A stretch of DNA of 51,187 nucleotides, taken from contig JAIEOW010000042.1 in assembly GCA_019750095.1 (NCBI GenBank), forward strand, positions 1 through 51,187. The letters run 5' to 3'. How positions within the stretch are numbered: position 1 is the first letter of the stretch; the number at the start of each line of letters is the position of its first letter. The notes under the pieces were generated by a model, which worked only from the letters and a program-made list of their open reading frames with translations, did not search any database and had not been told where the DNA came from. This DNA is from Phycisphaerales bacterium. GTDB taxonomy: Bacteria; Planctomycetota; Phycisphaerae; Phycisphaerales; UBA1924. Shown here one piece after another: positions 18,573 to 27,572 of the stretch. The translations under genes were made by a program, and so were the position numbers.

Positions 18573-18933
18573 CGGTTGGCTGGCGTGCGCAAGGTCTTTG
18601 GCATATACTCACAATGGGTTGAGGTTCGCACTCGCATGCGAATCTGGGCCCGACCAGCCAACGTGTGCACTGATCCGACGGGAACCCCCGCATCAGCTCA
18701 TCGCATGACACGATGATCGCAGGCCCAGAGCGGAGTTTGGGGACGGATCGCATGTGCTTGGTGCTGATCGCACGATGTGCTGGGTCAGTGTGTCTCGGAT
18801 GATCGATGAAGGCGGGAGGATGCGCCGCAGACGTGCTTCGGGCACGGCTGGCCAAGGCGATCTCGCATCTCGCGTGCGGCAATCGAGTTCGGCTCGATCG
18901 CGCACGCACAGGACCGACAGCGTGATCCAGACC
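18573..18933. other. Intergenic region with paired repeats
   Basis: About 360 bases without a supported gene. A 9-bp inverted repeat GTTGGCTGG (18575-18583) and CCAGCCAAC (18654-18662) encloses a smaller hairpin TTCGCA/TGCGAA near 18624-18642. TATACT at 18604-18609 could be a -10 box, with no good -35. The second half can be read in frame with the DUF3553-like gene downstream but is Arg/Ser-rich and not protein-like. Confidence 0.45.
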
Positions 18934-19641
18934 ATGCGGATGTTCTCCACCGGCCAACGGGTGCTGCACACTGGCAAGCCCGAGTGGGGCTCGGGCCTGA
19001 TCACCGAAGCCATGAAAACCACGCAGGACGGCAAGCCCTGCCAGCGCCTCACCATTCGCTTCGACCGCGCCGGTTTGAAGACCATCTCCACCGCATTTGC
19101 CAACTTGATTCCCGCTGAGGATGCCGCTCCTCTTGCCGCCGATCCGATCGATCTGCCCCGAGCTGGCGGATCGAATGACGGCCCAACGACGCGCGGCGAT
19201 TCCGGTGCTCGCGTCGGAGTAGGTGGAGGAAGTGGGGGGCAGAGCGAAAAAGAAGCCGAGTTCGCCGCCCGGCTCATGGGCGCGCCAGCATCCTTGGAAA
19301 TCCGCCAGCGGATGACCCGTCTTCCGGAGCCAGCCACGGATCCTTTTCTGACGGTCGTCGATCGCTTGAAGAACACGATCGGCCTGTATCGCTTCCAGCC
19401 CACGGGCGCGTCGCTGCTCGACTGGGCGGCGATGCAGAGCGGGCTCTCGGACCCGATGAGCCGATTCAATCGCCACGAGCTCGAGAAGTTCTTTGAGTCG
19501 TTCGCGATCGCCCGTGACCAGCATCTGAAGAAGGTCGCCGCAGACGCACGCAAGCTTGAGCCCGAAAAGACCATGGCCCTCCTGAAGGCCGCTCCGTCAA
19601 TCGTGCAACAGGTGCTGCGCCGCTTCGACGCGATGCGTTGA
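18934..19641 (+). CDS. DUF3553-like protein
   Basis: About 235 residues from the ATG at 18934. The N-terminal 60 residues (MFSTGQRVLHTGKPEWGSG, ending in ANLIP) resemble the DUF3553 domain, a short beta module also found at the end of some helicases, where a motif of the kind VxHxxKPEWGxG is typical. A Gly/Ser-rich linker (about 85-105) is followed by a helical C-terminal half (about 110-235) with no motif I can name. The start is uncertain: a GTG 12 bases upstream and an ATG 6 bases downstream are also in frame, and no strong ribosome binding site is visible. The function is unknown; nucleic-acid binding is possible. Confidence 0.7.
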   Translation: MRMFSTGQRVLHTGKPEWGSGLITEAMKTTQDGKPCQRLTIRFDRAGLKTISTAFANLIPAEDAAPLAADPIDLPRAGGSNDGPTTRGDSGARVGVGGGSGGQSEKEAEFAARLMGAPASLEIRQRMTRLPEPATDPFLTVVDRLKNTIGLYRFQPTGASLLDWAAMQSGLSDPMSRFNRHELEKFFESFAIARDQHLKKVAADARKLEPEKTMALLKAAPSIVQQVLRRFDAMR

Positions 19642-19899
19642 GTTTCGGCAACACTCAGTACATCCCGCGCCGCTGGAATCACCAGCGGAATCCGCCACGG
19701 TCCGAGAAGTCTCGGCACCCGCTGAACGCCACGCGGACATTATCGGCGATGGCCTGCGGCCTGGGGTTTGGCACGGGCCCAAGGGTGTGAGTTTGGCCCC
19801 CGGAACGAGCGTTGTTTCGGTGTGGAGTGACCTGAGCACGCAACTTGTCAGGTCCGTCGAGGTGACTTTCACTCTCGACGCCCACACACTCAAGATCGG

Positions 19900-20229
19900 A
19901 TGAACCCCGCCATGAACGAGCAGGACTTTCAGACCAAGCTGAGCGACCTGATGCAGCAGTTGGACTCACTGCCCGGCCCGGCGCGGGAGCAGATCCAGAA
20001 CCTCGCTCAGGAAACCCGCGACCGCCACGCCCGCATGAAGAAGACCGTGGGCGAGTTGCAGGAATCCCTCGACTATCTGCGCTTGAGCGTGAAGTACCTC
20101 GTCTTCGATCTCGAGGCGACACGCCGCGAGAACCAGTACCTCCGCAAACTCCTTGACGCCAAGCACTCGCAGGGCGGCCCCAGTTCCTGCGATGATTCGG
20201 GCGACGACATGCCCCCGAACCGCGACTGA
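19900..20229 (+). CDS. Small conserved-looking coiled-coil protein
   Basis: A 109-residue acidic protein, almost all helical. Heptad-like sequence runs from about residue 8 to 90 (for example GELQESLDYLRLSVKYLVF and LEATRRENQYLRKLL), followed by a short disordered tail with SCDDSGDD. No transmembrane segment or signal is present, so it is probably cytoplasmic and self-associating. A second ATG 12 bases downstream is an alternative start. A strong terminator lies about 130 bases after the stop. I recognise the type as a small planctomycete hypothetical but can assign no function. Confidence 0.7.
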   Translation: MNPAMNEQDFQTKLSDLMQQLDSLPGPAREQIQNLAQETRDRHARMKKTVGELQESLDYLRLSVKYLVFDLEATRRENQYLRKLLDAKHSQGGPSSCDDSGDDMPPNRD

Positions 20230-20356
20230 TTCGGCTCGCCACGCGAGCCCCACAGAAGACTCCCACCTGGACGGTCGTCGCCGCCTTGTCTCCCGTCAGC
20301 GGGCTTACACACAAACTCGCCCTCTGGCGTAGCGAGCGACAGACCCATTTCTCAAG

Positions 20357-20392
20357 CCAAGGCCGGACTCTCACCGGCCTTGGCGCTTTTTT
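20357..20392 (+). terminator. Strong Rho-independent terminator
   Basis: A 10-bp perfect stem (CCAAGGCCGG paired with CCGGCCTTGG, 7-base loop ACTCTCA) is followed by CGC and six Ts. It ends the transcript of the coiled-coil gene, about 130 bases after its stop, ahead of tRNA-Ser. The unexplained 127 bases between stop and hairpin could be a 3' UTR or a small RNA. Confidence 0.9.
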
Positions 20393-20526
20393 GGAGTTCC
20401 GCAGCTTGCCGAGTCTTCCCGAGGGGGCGTTGGGCTGCACTTCCTTGGTCGTCCAATCAACGTCGGATCGCGCTCTCGCGAGCATGGCGATCCACGCTCG
20501 TATGGGCTATGCTTGGCCCACATCTT

Positions 20527-20618
20527 GGAGAGGTGGCCGAGCGGCTGAAGGCGACGGTTTGCTAAACCGTTATACGGGGTATTACCCCGTATCGAGGGTT
20601 CGAATCCCGCCCTCTCCG
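20527..20618 (+). tRNA. tRNA-Ser (GCT)
   Basis: A 92-nt class II tRNA. The acceptor GGAGAGG pairs with CCTCTCC and the discriminator is G. The anticodon stem is CGGTT/AACCG with anticodon GCT. The long variable arm ATACGGGGTATTACCCCGTAT forms an extra stem typical of serine tRNAs, and the T-arm has GGTTCGAATCC. No CCA is encoded. Confidence 0.95.
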
Positions 20619-20735
20619 CTTTTCCACGCGCGGGGGCGGTCGGCGTGCACGCCGAGCGCTCCGTCGGGTTGAGCAAGCGGACGGCGAATGATGATTGAAC
20701 GCGTACTCGGGGGTGGTGACCTCTGGGGGGGCGTG

Positions 20736-20808
20736 GGGGCGGTAACTCAATTGGTAGAGTGCTAGCTTTGCAAGCTAGATGTTGGGAGTTCGAGTCTCCT
20801 CCGCTCCA
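20736..20808 (+). tRNA. tRNA-Ala (TGC)
   Basis: A 73-nt tRNA. The acceptor GGGGCGG pairs with CCGCTCC with a G-T at the third pair, matching the G3-U70 alanine identity element. The D-arm is ACTC/GAGT, the anticodon stem CTAGC/GCTAG encloses TTTGCAA (anticodon TGC), and the T-arm has AGTTCGAGT. CCA is not encoded. Confidence 0.95.
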
Positions 20809-20827
20809 TTCAAATCCCTGTCAAAAC

Positions 20828-20962
20828 ATGGGGTTTTCAAGGGTTTCAAGCCAGGGTGTTGCAGATTCGGTTGCAGCCGACGAGTTCGATCGCATCTTCC
20901 GCCGTTGGCCAACCCTTCTGCCGGAAGTCCGGGCAGAAATCCTTCGGCTGGCCGACGGCTGA
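20828..20962 (+). CDS. Possible 44-residue ORF beside tRNA-Ala
   Basis: A short frame from an ATG 20 bases past tRNA-Ala. Its C-terminal half reads DEFDRIFRRWPTLLPEVRAE, amphipathic and more protein-like than the surroundings. I have an impression that short proteins with a WPTLPxxxRAxIL motif occur beside site-specific recombinase genes, which would suit the position next to a tRNA 3' end, but no integrase or duplicated tRNA end is visible. There is no clear ribosome binding site. It may be a remnant. Confidence 0.35.
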   Translation: MGFSRVSSQGVADSVAADEFDRIFRRWPTLLPEVRAEILRLADG

Positions 20963-21401
20963 TCGCGCTCGCCTCAACGCTCCCTCAGAACCGCCGATAC
21001 TCGGGCGGCTCAATCGTCTTCCAGAGACGCCCCCGATCCACTCGCAGCGGTGCCTTCCTCCGTTCGTTGGCCCTCGCGCGTCGTTGATGCCGTCTTCGAT
21101 CTCTCGATGCCAAGCCCTCTGGCGCTCGCGCCGCCAACGGTTCCACGTCAAAGCGTGAGGCGTCAACATCGCGACTTTGAGCAGAAACAACAGCACGCCG
21201 ACAATGTGGTTGATCTGATCCATGAGGCCATGTATCGACCACGTGCGAGCAGCAGCCGGCCGCAGCCCCCACGATCCGTCCCCGTCGTTGTCCCGCCACC
21301 ATCGTCGCGGCGATGCGGGCCATGCTGGGGAAACTGGCCTTAGCCAACTTCTCTGATGAACCTTGTTAACCGCGTAGTTGCCACCTGCGAAATGGCTCGC
21401 A
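20963..21401. other. Region without supported gene
   Basis: About 440 bases between the tRNA-Ala-proximal ORF and the minus-strand hypothetical gene. A minus-strand frame starting at 21223 opens with a hydrophobic run (VGVLLFLLKVAMLTP) but continues into Arg-rich, low-information sequence and lacks a ribosome binding site. I see no RNA gene or clear repeat. Confidence 0.4.
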
Positions 21402-21776
21402 TCATGTGGGAGTTGACTCGTCTACGAAAGGCCGGAGTTCTGCTGGACTGGGTAAGGACTTCGGGGCGTCTCCAGCCAGGCCGTACACCTCAAGTCCACT
21501 CAATATTCCGCCCTTTTCAAACACGAATACTCCGCTGAGCGTTTCACGATCGCCAAACACGAAGTCGGCAACCGGGTGGCAGCCGGGCGGTGCCTCGGGA
21601 TGTCCGCGAATCCTCAGGTTGAAACTCGCACAACCGCATTCGCACTTCCACAACGTTGCCTCGGCGAGTTCGACCTGCGGCATGAATGCAGCGGCTTCCG
21701 GTCCGGAATGTTCCAGCATCCATCGAAGGAGTGCTCGCTCCTGAACAGTCAGTGGCCGAGTGCCTTGGTTCATCAC
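21402..21776 (-). CDS. Conserved-looking hypothetical protein
   Basis: A 124-residue soluble protein. It starts with a helix (LTVQERALLRWMLEHSGPEA), has a Cys cluster (KCECGCASFNLRI near residues 45-57) that could be a small metal-binding turn, and ends with an aspartate/proline-rich segment (LEVYGLAGDAPKSLPSPAEL). Such short proteins are frequent as isolated hypotheticals in diverse bacteria. No function can be named. It lies just downstream of tRNA-Pro on the same strand but behind that tRNA's terminator, so it probably has its own promoter. Confidence 0.7.
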   Translation of the reverse strand: MMNQGTRPLTVQERALLRWMLEHSGPEAAAFMPQVELAEATLWKCECGCASFNLRIRGHPEAPPGCHPVADFVFGDRETLSGVFVFEKGGILSGLEVYGLAGDAPKSLPSPAELRPFVDESTPT

Positions 21777-21803
21777 ACGCTCATCGTTGAGCAGCCGATC
21801 ACC

Positions 21804-21841
21804 AAAAACGACGACGCCCGCAAGTCAATGACTCGCGGGCG
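21804..21841 (-). terminator. Terminator after tRNA-Pro
   Basis: On the minus strand the interrupted palindrome CGCCCGC...GCGGGCG with an inner AGTCA/TGACT stem (21815-21841) is followed by TCGTCGTTTTT. It lies 13 bases past the tRNA 3' end and fits a Rho-independent terminator. Confidence 0.8.
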
Positions 21842-21853
21842 TTCGTGCTTCAA

Positions 21854-21927
21854 TCGGAGTGATAGGATTTGAACCTACGACCTTCTCGTCCCGAACGAGA
21901 CGCGCTACCAAGCTGCGCTACACTCCG
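21854..21927 (-). tRNA. tRNA-Pro (CGG)
   Basis: A 74-nt tRNA on the minus strand. The acceptor CGGAGTG pairs with CACTCCG and the discriminator is A. The D-arm is GCGC/GCGC, the anticodon stem CTCGT/ACGAG has loop TCGGG giving anticodon CGG, and the T-arm has GGTTCAAATCC. The C1-G72 pair is typical of bacterial proline tRNAs. CCA is not encoded. Confidence 0.95.
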
Positions 21928-22073
21928 GAAAATCCTGTCTGCCGGTATCGGTCTCCGGCGAGAGGGCACTGTAGGCGAGTCAGGCGGCCTGGAACAGTTT
22001 GCATGGGCTTTGCCGGATCCATCCGACGCCAAATCCCCACGCACTCGTCCGCATCCACCCACCCAAGGCCGTT

Positions 22074-22308
22074 TATTTCACCTTTTCCGTCTCGGCGGGG
22101 TACTTCACGGGATCGATGTACACGTTGTCGGCTCTTGAGCCGGGATCAAAGTCCGGGCCCACGGAGTAGAAGTACCCACGGCCGCCGTCAAGAAGGCCCT
22201 CGTCCGAGTCACCGACGTCGCCCGCATTCGTGGACGGGTTGAATGGCCGCATGGATCGGCGATTATAGAGTAGGGTTGCATTGCCGATCTTCCTGACTCG
22301 CTTAAACA
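22074..22308 (-). pseudogene. 3' remnant of a pseudopilin gene
   Basis: Read on the minus strand to the TAA at 22074, this frame gives about 78 codons ending in GDSDEGLLDGGRGYFYSVGP, then NVYIDPVKYPAETEKVK. It is closely similar to the last 75 residues of the intact pseudopilin at 24232-25155 (DPVKYPTETEKLK at its end). Upstream, similarity fades around KIGNATLLYNRRSMRP, and an in-frame stop occurs near 22306. There is no prepilin leader and no start with a ribosome binding site, so only the C-terminal end of a former gene remains. The divergence (roughly one residue in four) shows it is an old paralogue rather than a recent copy. Confidence 0.8.
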
Positions 22309-22329
22309 GCGATCACTGGCGTTTCTAAA

Positions 22330-24170
22330 TCAACAGCCAGTAAACCAAGCGTTCAGAAAGTCGAAGATGTCTAGAGTGTTGATACCGTCGACACCATTAA
22401 AGTCTGCTCGAGGGTCAAAAGCGTACCAGGCGTTCAAAAAGTCAAAGATGTCCGCAGAATCAACGCCGCCTACGCCATTGAAGTCGGCGGGACACGGCGG
22501 AGCGTTCACAGTCACAAGTGCAGGAGTGCTCGTTTTGTTGTCACAATTACTTGCGAAGACGACAGAATAAACGCCTGAATCGCTCGCTTGCGCATTAACA
22601 ATCGTGAGCGATACCGGCACTGTGGTAGTCGGGGAAGGAAGCGATGTTGTCGCACCGCTGACTGTGCCACCTCCAGGGCTTGCACCTCCTGGTCCGTCAG
22701 AGAGATTCACCCCATTTCGTGTCCACTGCAAACTGACACCAATGAGCCCTTCGTTAATGGCCGCGGAGAGAGTAACCGTTTGTCCTGTGCTAATCGTCGT
22801 GGACTCAGGCTGGATTGTTACCATGATCCGAGGTGGACCCCATTGAGCGATACGCGTCGCCACCACGTCACCCGCGACATTAAAGTCACCACCGGCCACA
22901 ATGACGCCATTAGGTAGTACTGCGAGGTCCATTACGAGGCTGTTCACGCCCGACCCGAAAGCCGTCCACAATCCTGTCGAACCGTGCCAGCGGGCGATGT
23001 TCCGCGCAGGTACGTCGCCGGCAAGAGAAAACGAGCCGCCAGCCAAAAGATCTCCGTTCGGCAGTGCCGCAAGTGCCATGGTCCACCCGTTGACTCCCGG
23101 CCCGAAAGCTGACCAGTTAGAACCGTTCCAGCGAGCGATGTTTTGTGCTTGCTGACCACCAGCGGTTGTAAACGTTCCGCTCGCAACGAGATCGCCGTTC
23201 GGTAGCACGACCAAATCACTAACCACGTCACTGTCAGGTGAGGAAGTAGTGGTGATTCCTGAACCGAAGCCAGACCAAGTAGCTCCGTTCCAGCGGGCTA
23301 TCACGTTGGTCGCAGGAGAGTCGCCAGCAGCTGTAAAATCCCCCCCAGCTGCAAGGTCCCCGTTGGGCAGTACCTCTAGACAATAAACGTATCTGTTCAT
23401 TCCCGATCCCAGTGCCGACCAAGTACCGGTAGTGGGATTCCAGCGAGCAATATTCCGCGCAGGCAAACCGCCGGCAGTGGTGAAGTTGCCTCCTGCAACC
23501 AGGTCACCGTTCGGAAGCACAGCTAGTGCAAAGATGGTCCCGTTAACACCAGATCCTAGCGGCGACCACGTCGATCCGTCCCAGCGAGCGATGCCACTCG
23601 CACTCACGCTACCAATCTGAAAAAATCACCGCCAGCAACTAGGTTACCGTTGGCGAGGACAGCAAGGGCAAAAACCTGTCTCGTTGGAAAACCGCTCACG
23701 CCACCGCCGAGGTCATACCATGTACTGGTCCCCGGATTGAAAGCGGCGATTTGCCTAGCTAGCACACTGCTTGGGCTCGAACCACCTCCGGCTACCACCA
23801 AGTGGACTGTTTGTGGGCCGGGGCCATCCGGATCCCATAATGTCAGGGAACTGACATAACCATCCAAACCGGGCAAAATGGCAGTTGTGGGATCAAGTGC
23901 TTGCCACTGCGGATCGCACGGCTGAGCATTTGCAAGCGGGTTCAGCCACCCAAAGATCATAAGGACGAACAGGAACGCTGCGATCAGGCTCTGTTTGCAG
24001 CCATGAACTGCAGGTTTTGCAGTCGAATTCCGTGACTCGTGTTCAGAGATGTTTCTCCAGACTTGAAAGGAAACTGAAGAAGCAAATGAAGGCGATGTTG
24101 CGAACGCATCGAATTCCGATGTTGCGGGTTTGCAAATAGAAACTTTGTTGTTGCCTGCGAGGTGAATCAT
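22330..24170 (-). CDS. Secreted repeat protein with Ig-like and GC-type dockerin-like domains, frame changed at a T6C site
   Basis: One protein is encoded in two frames. The 5' part (24170 to about 23620) has AAGGAG eight bases before ATG, an unusually long n-region, a hydrophobic helix ending LANAQ, and the first of several repeats of about 55 residues. Each repeat has the form LAVLPNGDLVAGG, F, T/S, AGG, IARWNGSTW. This part stops at a TGA shortly after GGDFFRLVA. The 3' part continues the same repeat in the -1 frame (FFQIGSVSASGIARW) without loss of homology, for about five more repeats. An Ig-like domain follows (about 100 residues), then two dockerin-like repeats ending in Trp-Phe-Thr-Gly-Cys. 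The junction is T TTT TTC at 23620-23626 reversed, a perfect -1 slippery heptamer. It may be programmed, a real mutation or a homopolymer sequencing error. The GC content looks lower than in neighbouring genes. Confidence 0.82.
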
Positions 24171-24231
24171 GTTCAAATCTCCTTTCTAAGTGTGAATCTC
24201 TCGGCTAAAATACTCACGAAATCTCGTTGAC

Positions 24232-25155
<924 letters not shown>

Positions 25156-25553
25156 CCAGTGCTCCGTGTCAGTGTCGATCGGCTCGTCGGGCTCCCGAAC
25201 AATACGCCCCGCATCTTGCCAGTCGGGCAGATTGTGCCGCATCCTGACCCACCCTCCGGCATCCGAACCCTTCACCATCCCGACACCCCGCCCAACGGCT
25301 TCAAGAAAGCCCGAATCCGGGCGGCATGCTGCCCCTGGTGCATCCCGAGGCGTGCTCCAGTGTTCAATACGAACGCCGAACCCTGAGGATGCTCACTTGG
25401 CCCGATCAAGAGACGAATCCGTGCAAAGACCGTCTTCAGAACCGTACCAACCGGCATCTCAAGCCCGGATTTGCCCGAAGAGCCGACTATTCTCAGCGGG
25501 TTGCTGAGAACCCGTCCAGAGGCCGGACGCTGAACGTTTGTTGAGCTTGGACC
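25156..25553. other. Divergent intergenic region
   Basis: About 400 bases between the minus-strand pseudopilin and the plus-strand lipoprotein hydrolase. A hairpin TCTCAGC/GCTGAGA (25491-25509) overlaps an alternative CGGGTT/AACCCG, so the two folds exclude each other; they lie about 45 bases before the hydrolase start. No convincing gene or clear promoter was found. Confidence 0.45.
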
Positions 25554-26912
25554 ATGACCGTGACCAGTTTTCGACAACTTCGACCCGCAGGATGTTTGGG
25601 ATGCGCCACGGCACTGCTCGTCGCTCTCGCAACAATCTCCGGCTGCACAACCTTTGTCCCGGGCGATCGCGATCGACTGGTCAACGCCGCGCCCGCGATG
25701 GACATCGTCTGGCCGACACGCCGCACGTCGGACCTTGAAGACCGCGACAAGAACACCAAACGCGAGATCTACACGCTCGTGCCAGAATCGGACTCTGTCA
25801 CGCTCGGCCCCGACCTGCCCGAAGACGTGCAGCGTCAGGCCAGCACGCCGATCGCCCGCATCGCGTACACCGGCGTCCATGGACAGGGCATCATTCGCCA
25901 GATTGAGTACGTCCGTGGCAACCAGGATTGGCGGGCTCGAACCTTCGGCACGCTCCGATTCATGTCGTACTCCGAGCAATCGGATCGCCTGATCGATCCA
26001 CGCATGGAGAGCTTCGCCCAATGGACGCAGCGGTCGCTCTCGCGTCAGCTCGCCGGCAAGAACTACGGGCTGAAGCCCAATGATCCTGCCGTCACCGCGA
26101 TGCTCTACGAGGGCACCGCGATCCGGGTGAGCCCGCCTCCTGAAGATGCTGTGAAGTCGCCCAACGCTGGCACCATCGTCCACATGTCGGGGCTCGGCAG
26201 CATCGAATGGGAGCAGCCCCTGCTCGATGAGTTCCAGAGACGCGGCTGGTGGGTCATCCGCATCTCGACGCCCAGAGTCTGGTGGTACGAGGGCAAGACC
26301 TGGCCGATCGGCTCGCGCGATGAAGCGCAGGAGCAGGGGCGCAAGATCGCCGCGATGATGGATGATCTGGTCGCCGAGATGGCCTATTCCGCCGAAGGTG
26401 TGATCGACTATCTCGCCAAGAATCGATCCGAGATCCCGCAGCATCCCCTGGTGATGGTCGGGTGCAGCGCCGGCGCGCTCGGCGCGCCGGCCGTGGTCGC
26501 CCGCCTGCGCGACAAGTTCGACGCGGCGATTCTCGTCGGTGGGGGGGCGAACCTCCTGCAGATCTCGCAGACAAGCGACCTGACCGACGCGGGCATCAAG
26601 CTTGCCTGGAAGGACAACCAGCCGCGCAGCGACTGGCGGAACCAGCTCTTTGCCAGCTATCTGGAGCACGCGCAGCTCGACCCATATCGCACCGCCCCGC
26701 ACCTGCGCGACATGCCCGTGCTGGTCGTCCACGCTGAGTTTGATCTGACGGTGCCCGCGAAGAACGGCTGGCTGCTGTGGGATCGCCTCGGCAGGCCCGA
26801 TCGCATCACGCACTTTGGCGAGCACCGGACCATGTTCTTCGGCCTCGGCACGCAGTCACCGCGGATCGCGGATTGGCTCGACGGAGTCATGGCCCGCACG
26901 CCGCGCCCGTGA
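25554..26912 (+). CDS. Alpha/beta-hydrolase lipoprotein
   Basis: A 452-residue predicted lipoprotein: the signal peptide ends in the lipobox ISGC. The N-terminal 140 residues have no motif I recognise. The C-terminal part is an alpha/beta hydrolase with an oxyanion region around HMSGLGS, the nucleophile elbow VGCSAGALG (Ser305), the acid in HAEFDLTVP and the histidine in FGEHRTMFFG, all in the expected order. It is likely an esterase, lipase or peptidase acting at the outer or inner membrane surface; the substrate is unknown. A 24-bp palindromic repeat lies right after the stop. Confidence 0.82.
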   Translation: MTVTSFRQLRPAGCLGCATALLVALATISGCTTFVPGDRDRLVNAAPAMDIVWPTRRTSDLEDRDKNTKREIYTLVPESDSVTLGPDLPEDVQRQASTPIARIAYTGVHGQGIIRQIEYVRGNQDWRARTFGTLRFMSYSEQSDRLIDPRMESFAQWTQRSLSRQLAGKNYGLKPNDPAVTAMLYEGTAIRVSPPPEDAVKSPNAGTIVHMSGLGSIEWEQPLLDEFQRRGWWVIRISTPRVWWYEGKTWPIGSRDEAQEQGRKIAAMMDDLVAEMAYSAEGVIDYLAKNRSEIPQHPLVMVGCSAGALGAPAVVARLRDKFDAAILVGGGANLLQISQTSDLTDAGIKLAWKDNQPRSDWRNQLFASYLEHAQLDPYRTAPHLRDMPVLVVHAEFDLTVPAKNGWLLWDRLGRPDRITHFGEHRTMFFGLGTQSPRIADWLDGVMARTPRP

Positions 26913-26918
26913 GTTTTT

Positions 26919-26942
26919 GGTGGCACAGGCGTCCCGCCTGTG
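26919..26942 (+). repeat. 24-bp palindromic repeat, copy 1
   Basis: Core CACAGGCGTCCCGCCTGTG, preceded by GGTGG, forms a 7-bp stem with a 5-base loop. The same element occurs in direct orientation at 30664 and 34892 and inverted at 30699. It sits between the convergent hydrolase and zinc-ribbon genes. Confidence 0.85.
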
Positions 26943-26950
26943 AACCATAT

Positions 26951-27499
26951 CTAAAACCCATCGCCGGCATTGATGACCACCACCTCCGCCGCGGCGGCCA
27001 CCGTGCGTCCCACGTCCGCGCCCTCCCAGCACGCCTGACACTCCGGGCATGCGACGACTCCCGCATCGCCGCTCGGCACGCCCGCAAGCCCGTATCCGCA
27101 CGACGGGCAGAGTTGCCGCGCGAGCATCGCGGTGCGCATCGCCTCGGGCAATCGTCCGCCCAGACCCAGCAGCCCGCGGCCCGCGACCAGCGCGGCCGTG
27201 ATCAGCGGGACAAAGATCGGGGTGAACAGGATCAGCCCAAAGCCCGCGTAGCGATCATTGATCGCGACCGCCGCAAGCACAGCGGTGATCGCCACCCCGC
27301 CCACCAGCGCAAGCGCGGGCCCGGTGCACACCACACGCAGAACCGATCGCACGAGCCCGCGCACACCGGGCCTTCGACTCCTGGCGACGTGCCTGCGCCA
27401 ATCCGCCGCGGCGTGCGCCACCCCCGCGTGCGCAAGCCGCACCGACTGGCCGAGATCATCTTTCGAGCGCACGCGCAGCACGCTCCATTGTTCGGTCAT
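26951..27499 (-). CDS. Membrane protein with zinc-ribbon tail
   Basis: A 182-residue protein with two likely membrane segments (about 60-80, ALALVGGVAITAVLAAV, and about 85-110, FGLILFTPIFVPLITAALVA) after a basic, Arg-rich cytoplasmic N-terminus. Near the C-terminus, CPSCGYGLAG and CPECQACW form a two-CxxC zinc ribbon typical of small planctomycete membrane proteins. Its role is unknown. It converges on the hydrolase gene and lies 73 bases from the start of the dienelactone hydrolase on the opposite strand, so the two may share a divergent promoter region. Confidence 0.72.
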   Translation of the reverse strand: MTEQWSVLRVRSKDDLGQSVRLAHAGVAHAAADWRRHVARSRRPGVRGLVRSVLRVVCTGPALALVGGVAITAVLAAVAINDRYAGFGLILFTPIFVPLITAALVAGRGLLGLGGRLPEAMRTAMLARQLCPSCGYGLAGVPSGDAGVVACPECQACWEGADVGRTVAAAAEVVVINAGDGF

Positions 27500-27572
27500 G
27501 AGCCATTGGGGATTCGATTTCGCCCGCCAAATCCGCTGGAATCGTTCCGTCCGCGCTCGCTACACTCGGCTC

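Noticed and set aside
20846-21223. Possible small membrane protein on the minus strand
   Set aside because: It has one hydrophobic run at the start, then Arg-rich low-information sequence, no ribosome binding site and no family resemblance.
25272-26825. Long minus-strand frame antisense to the lipoprotein hydrolase
   Set aside because: The plus strand carries a lipobox and an intact catalytic triad; the antisense frame does not.
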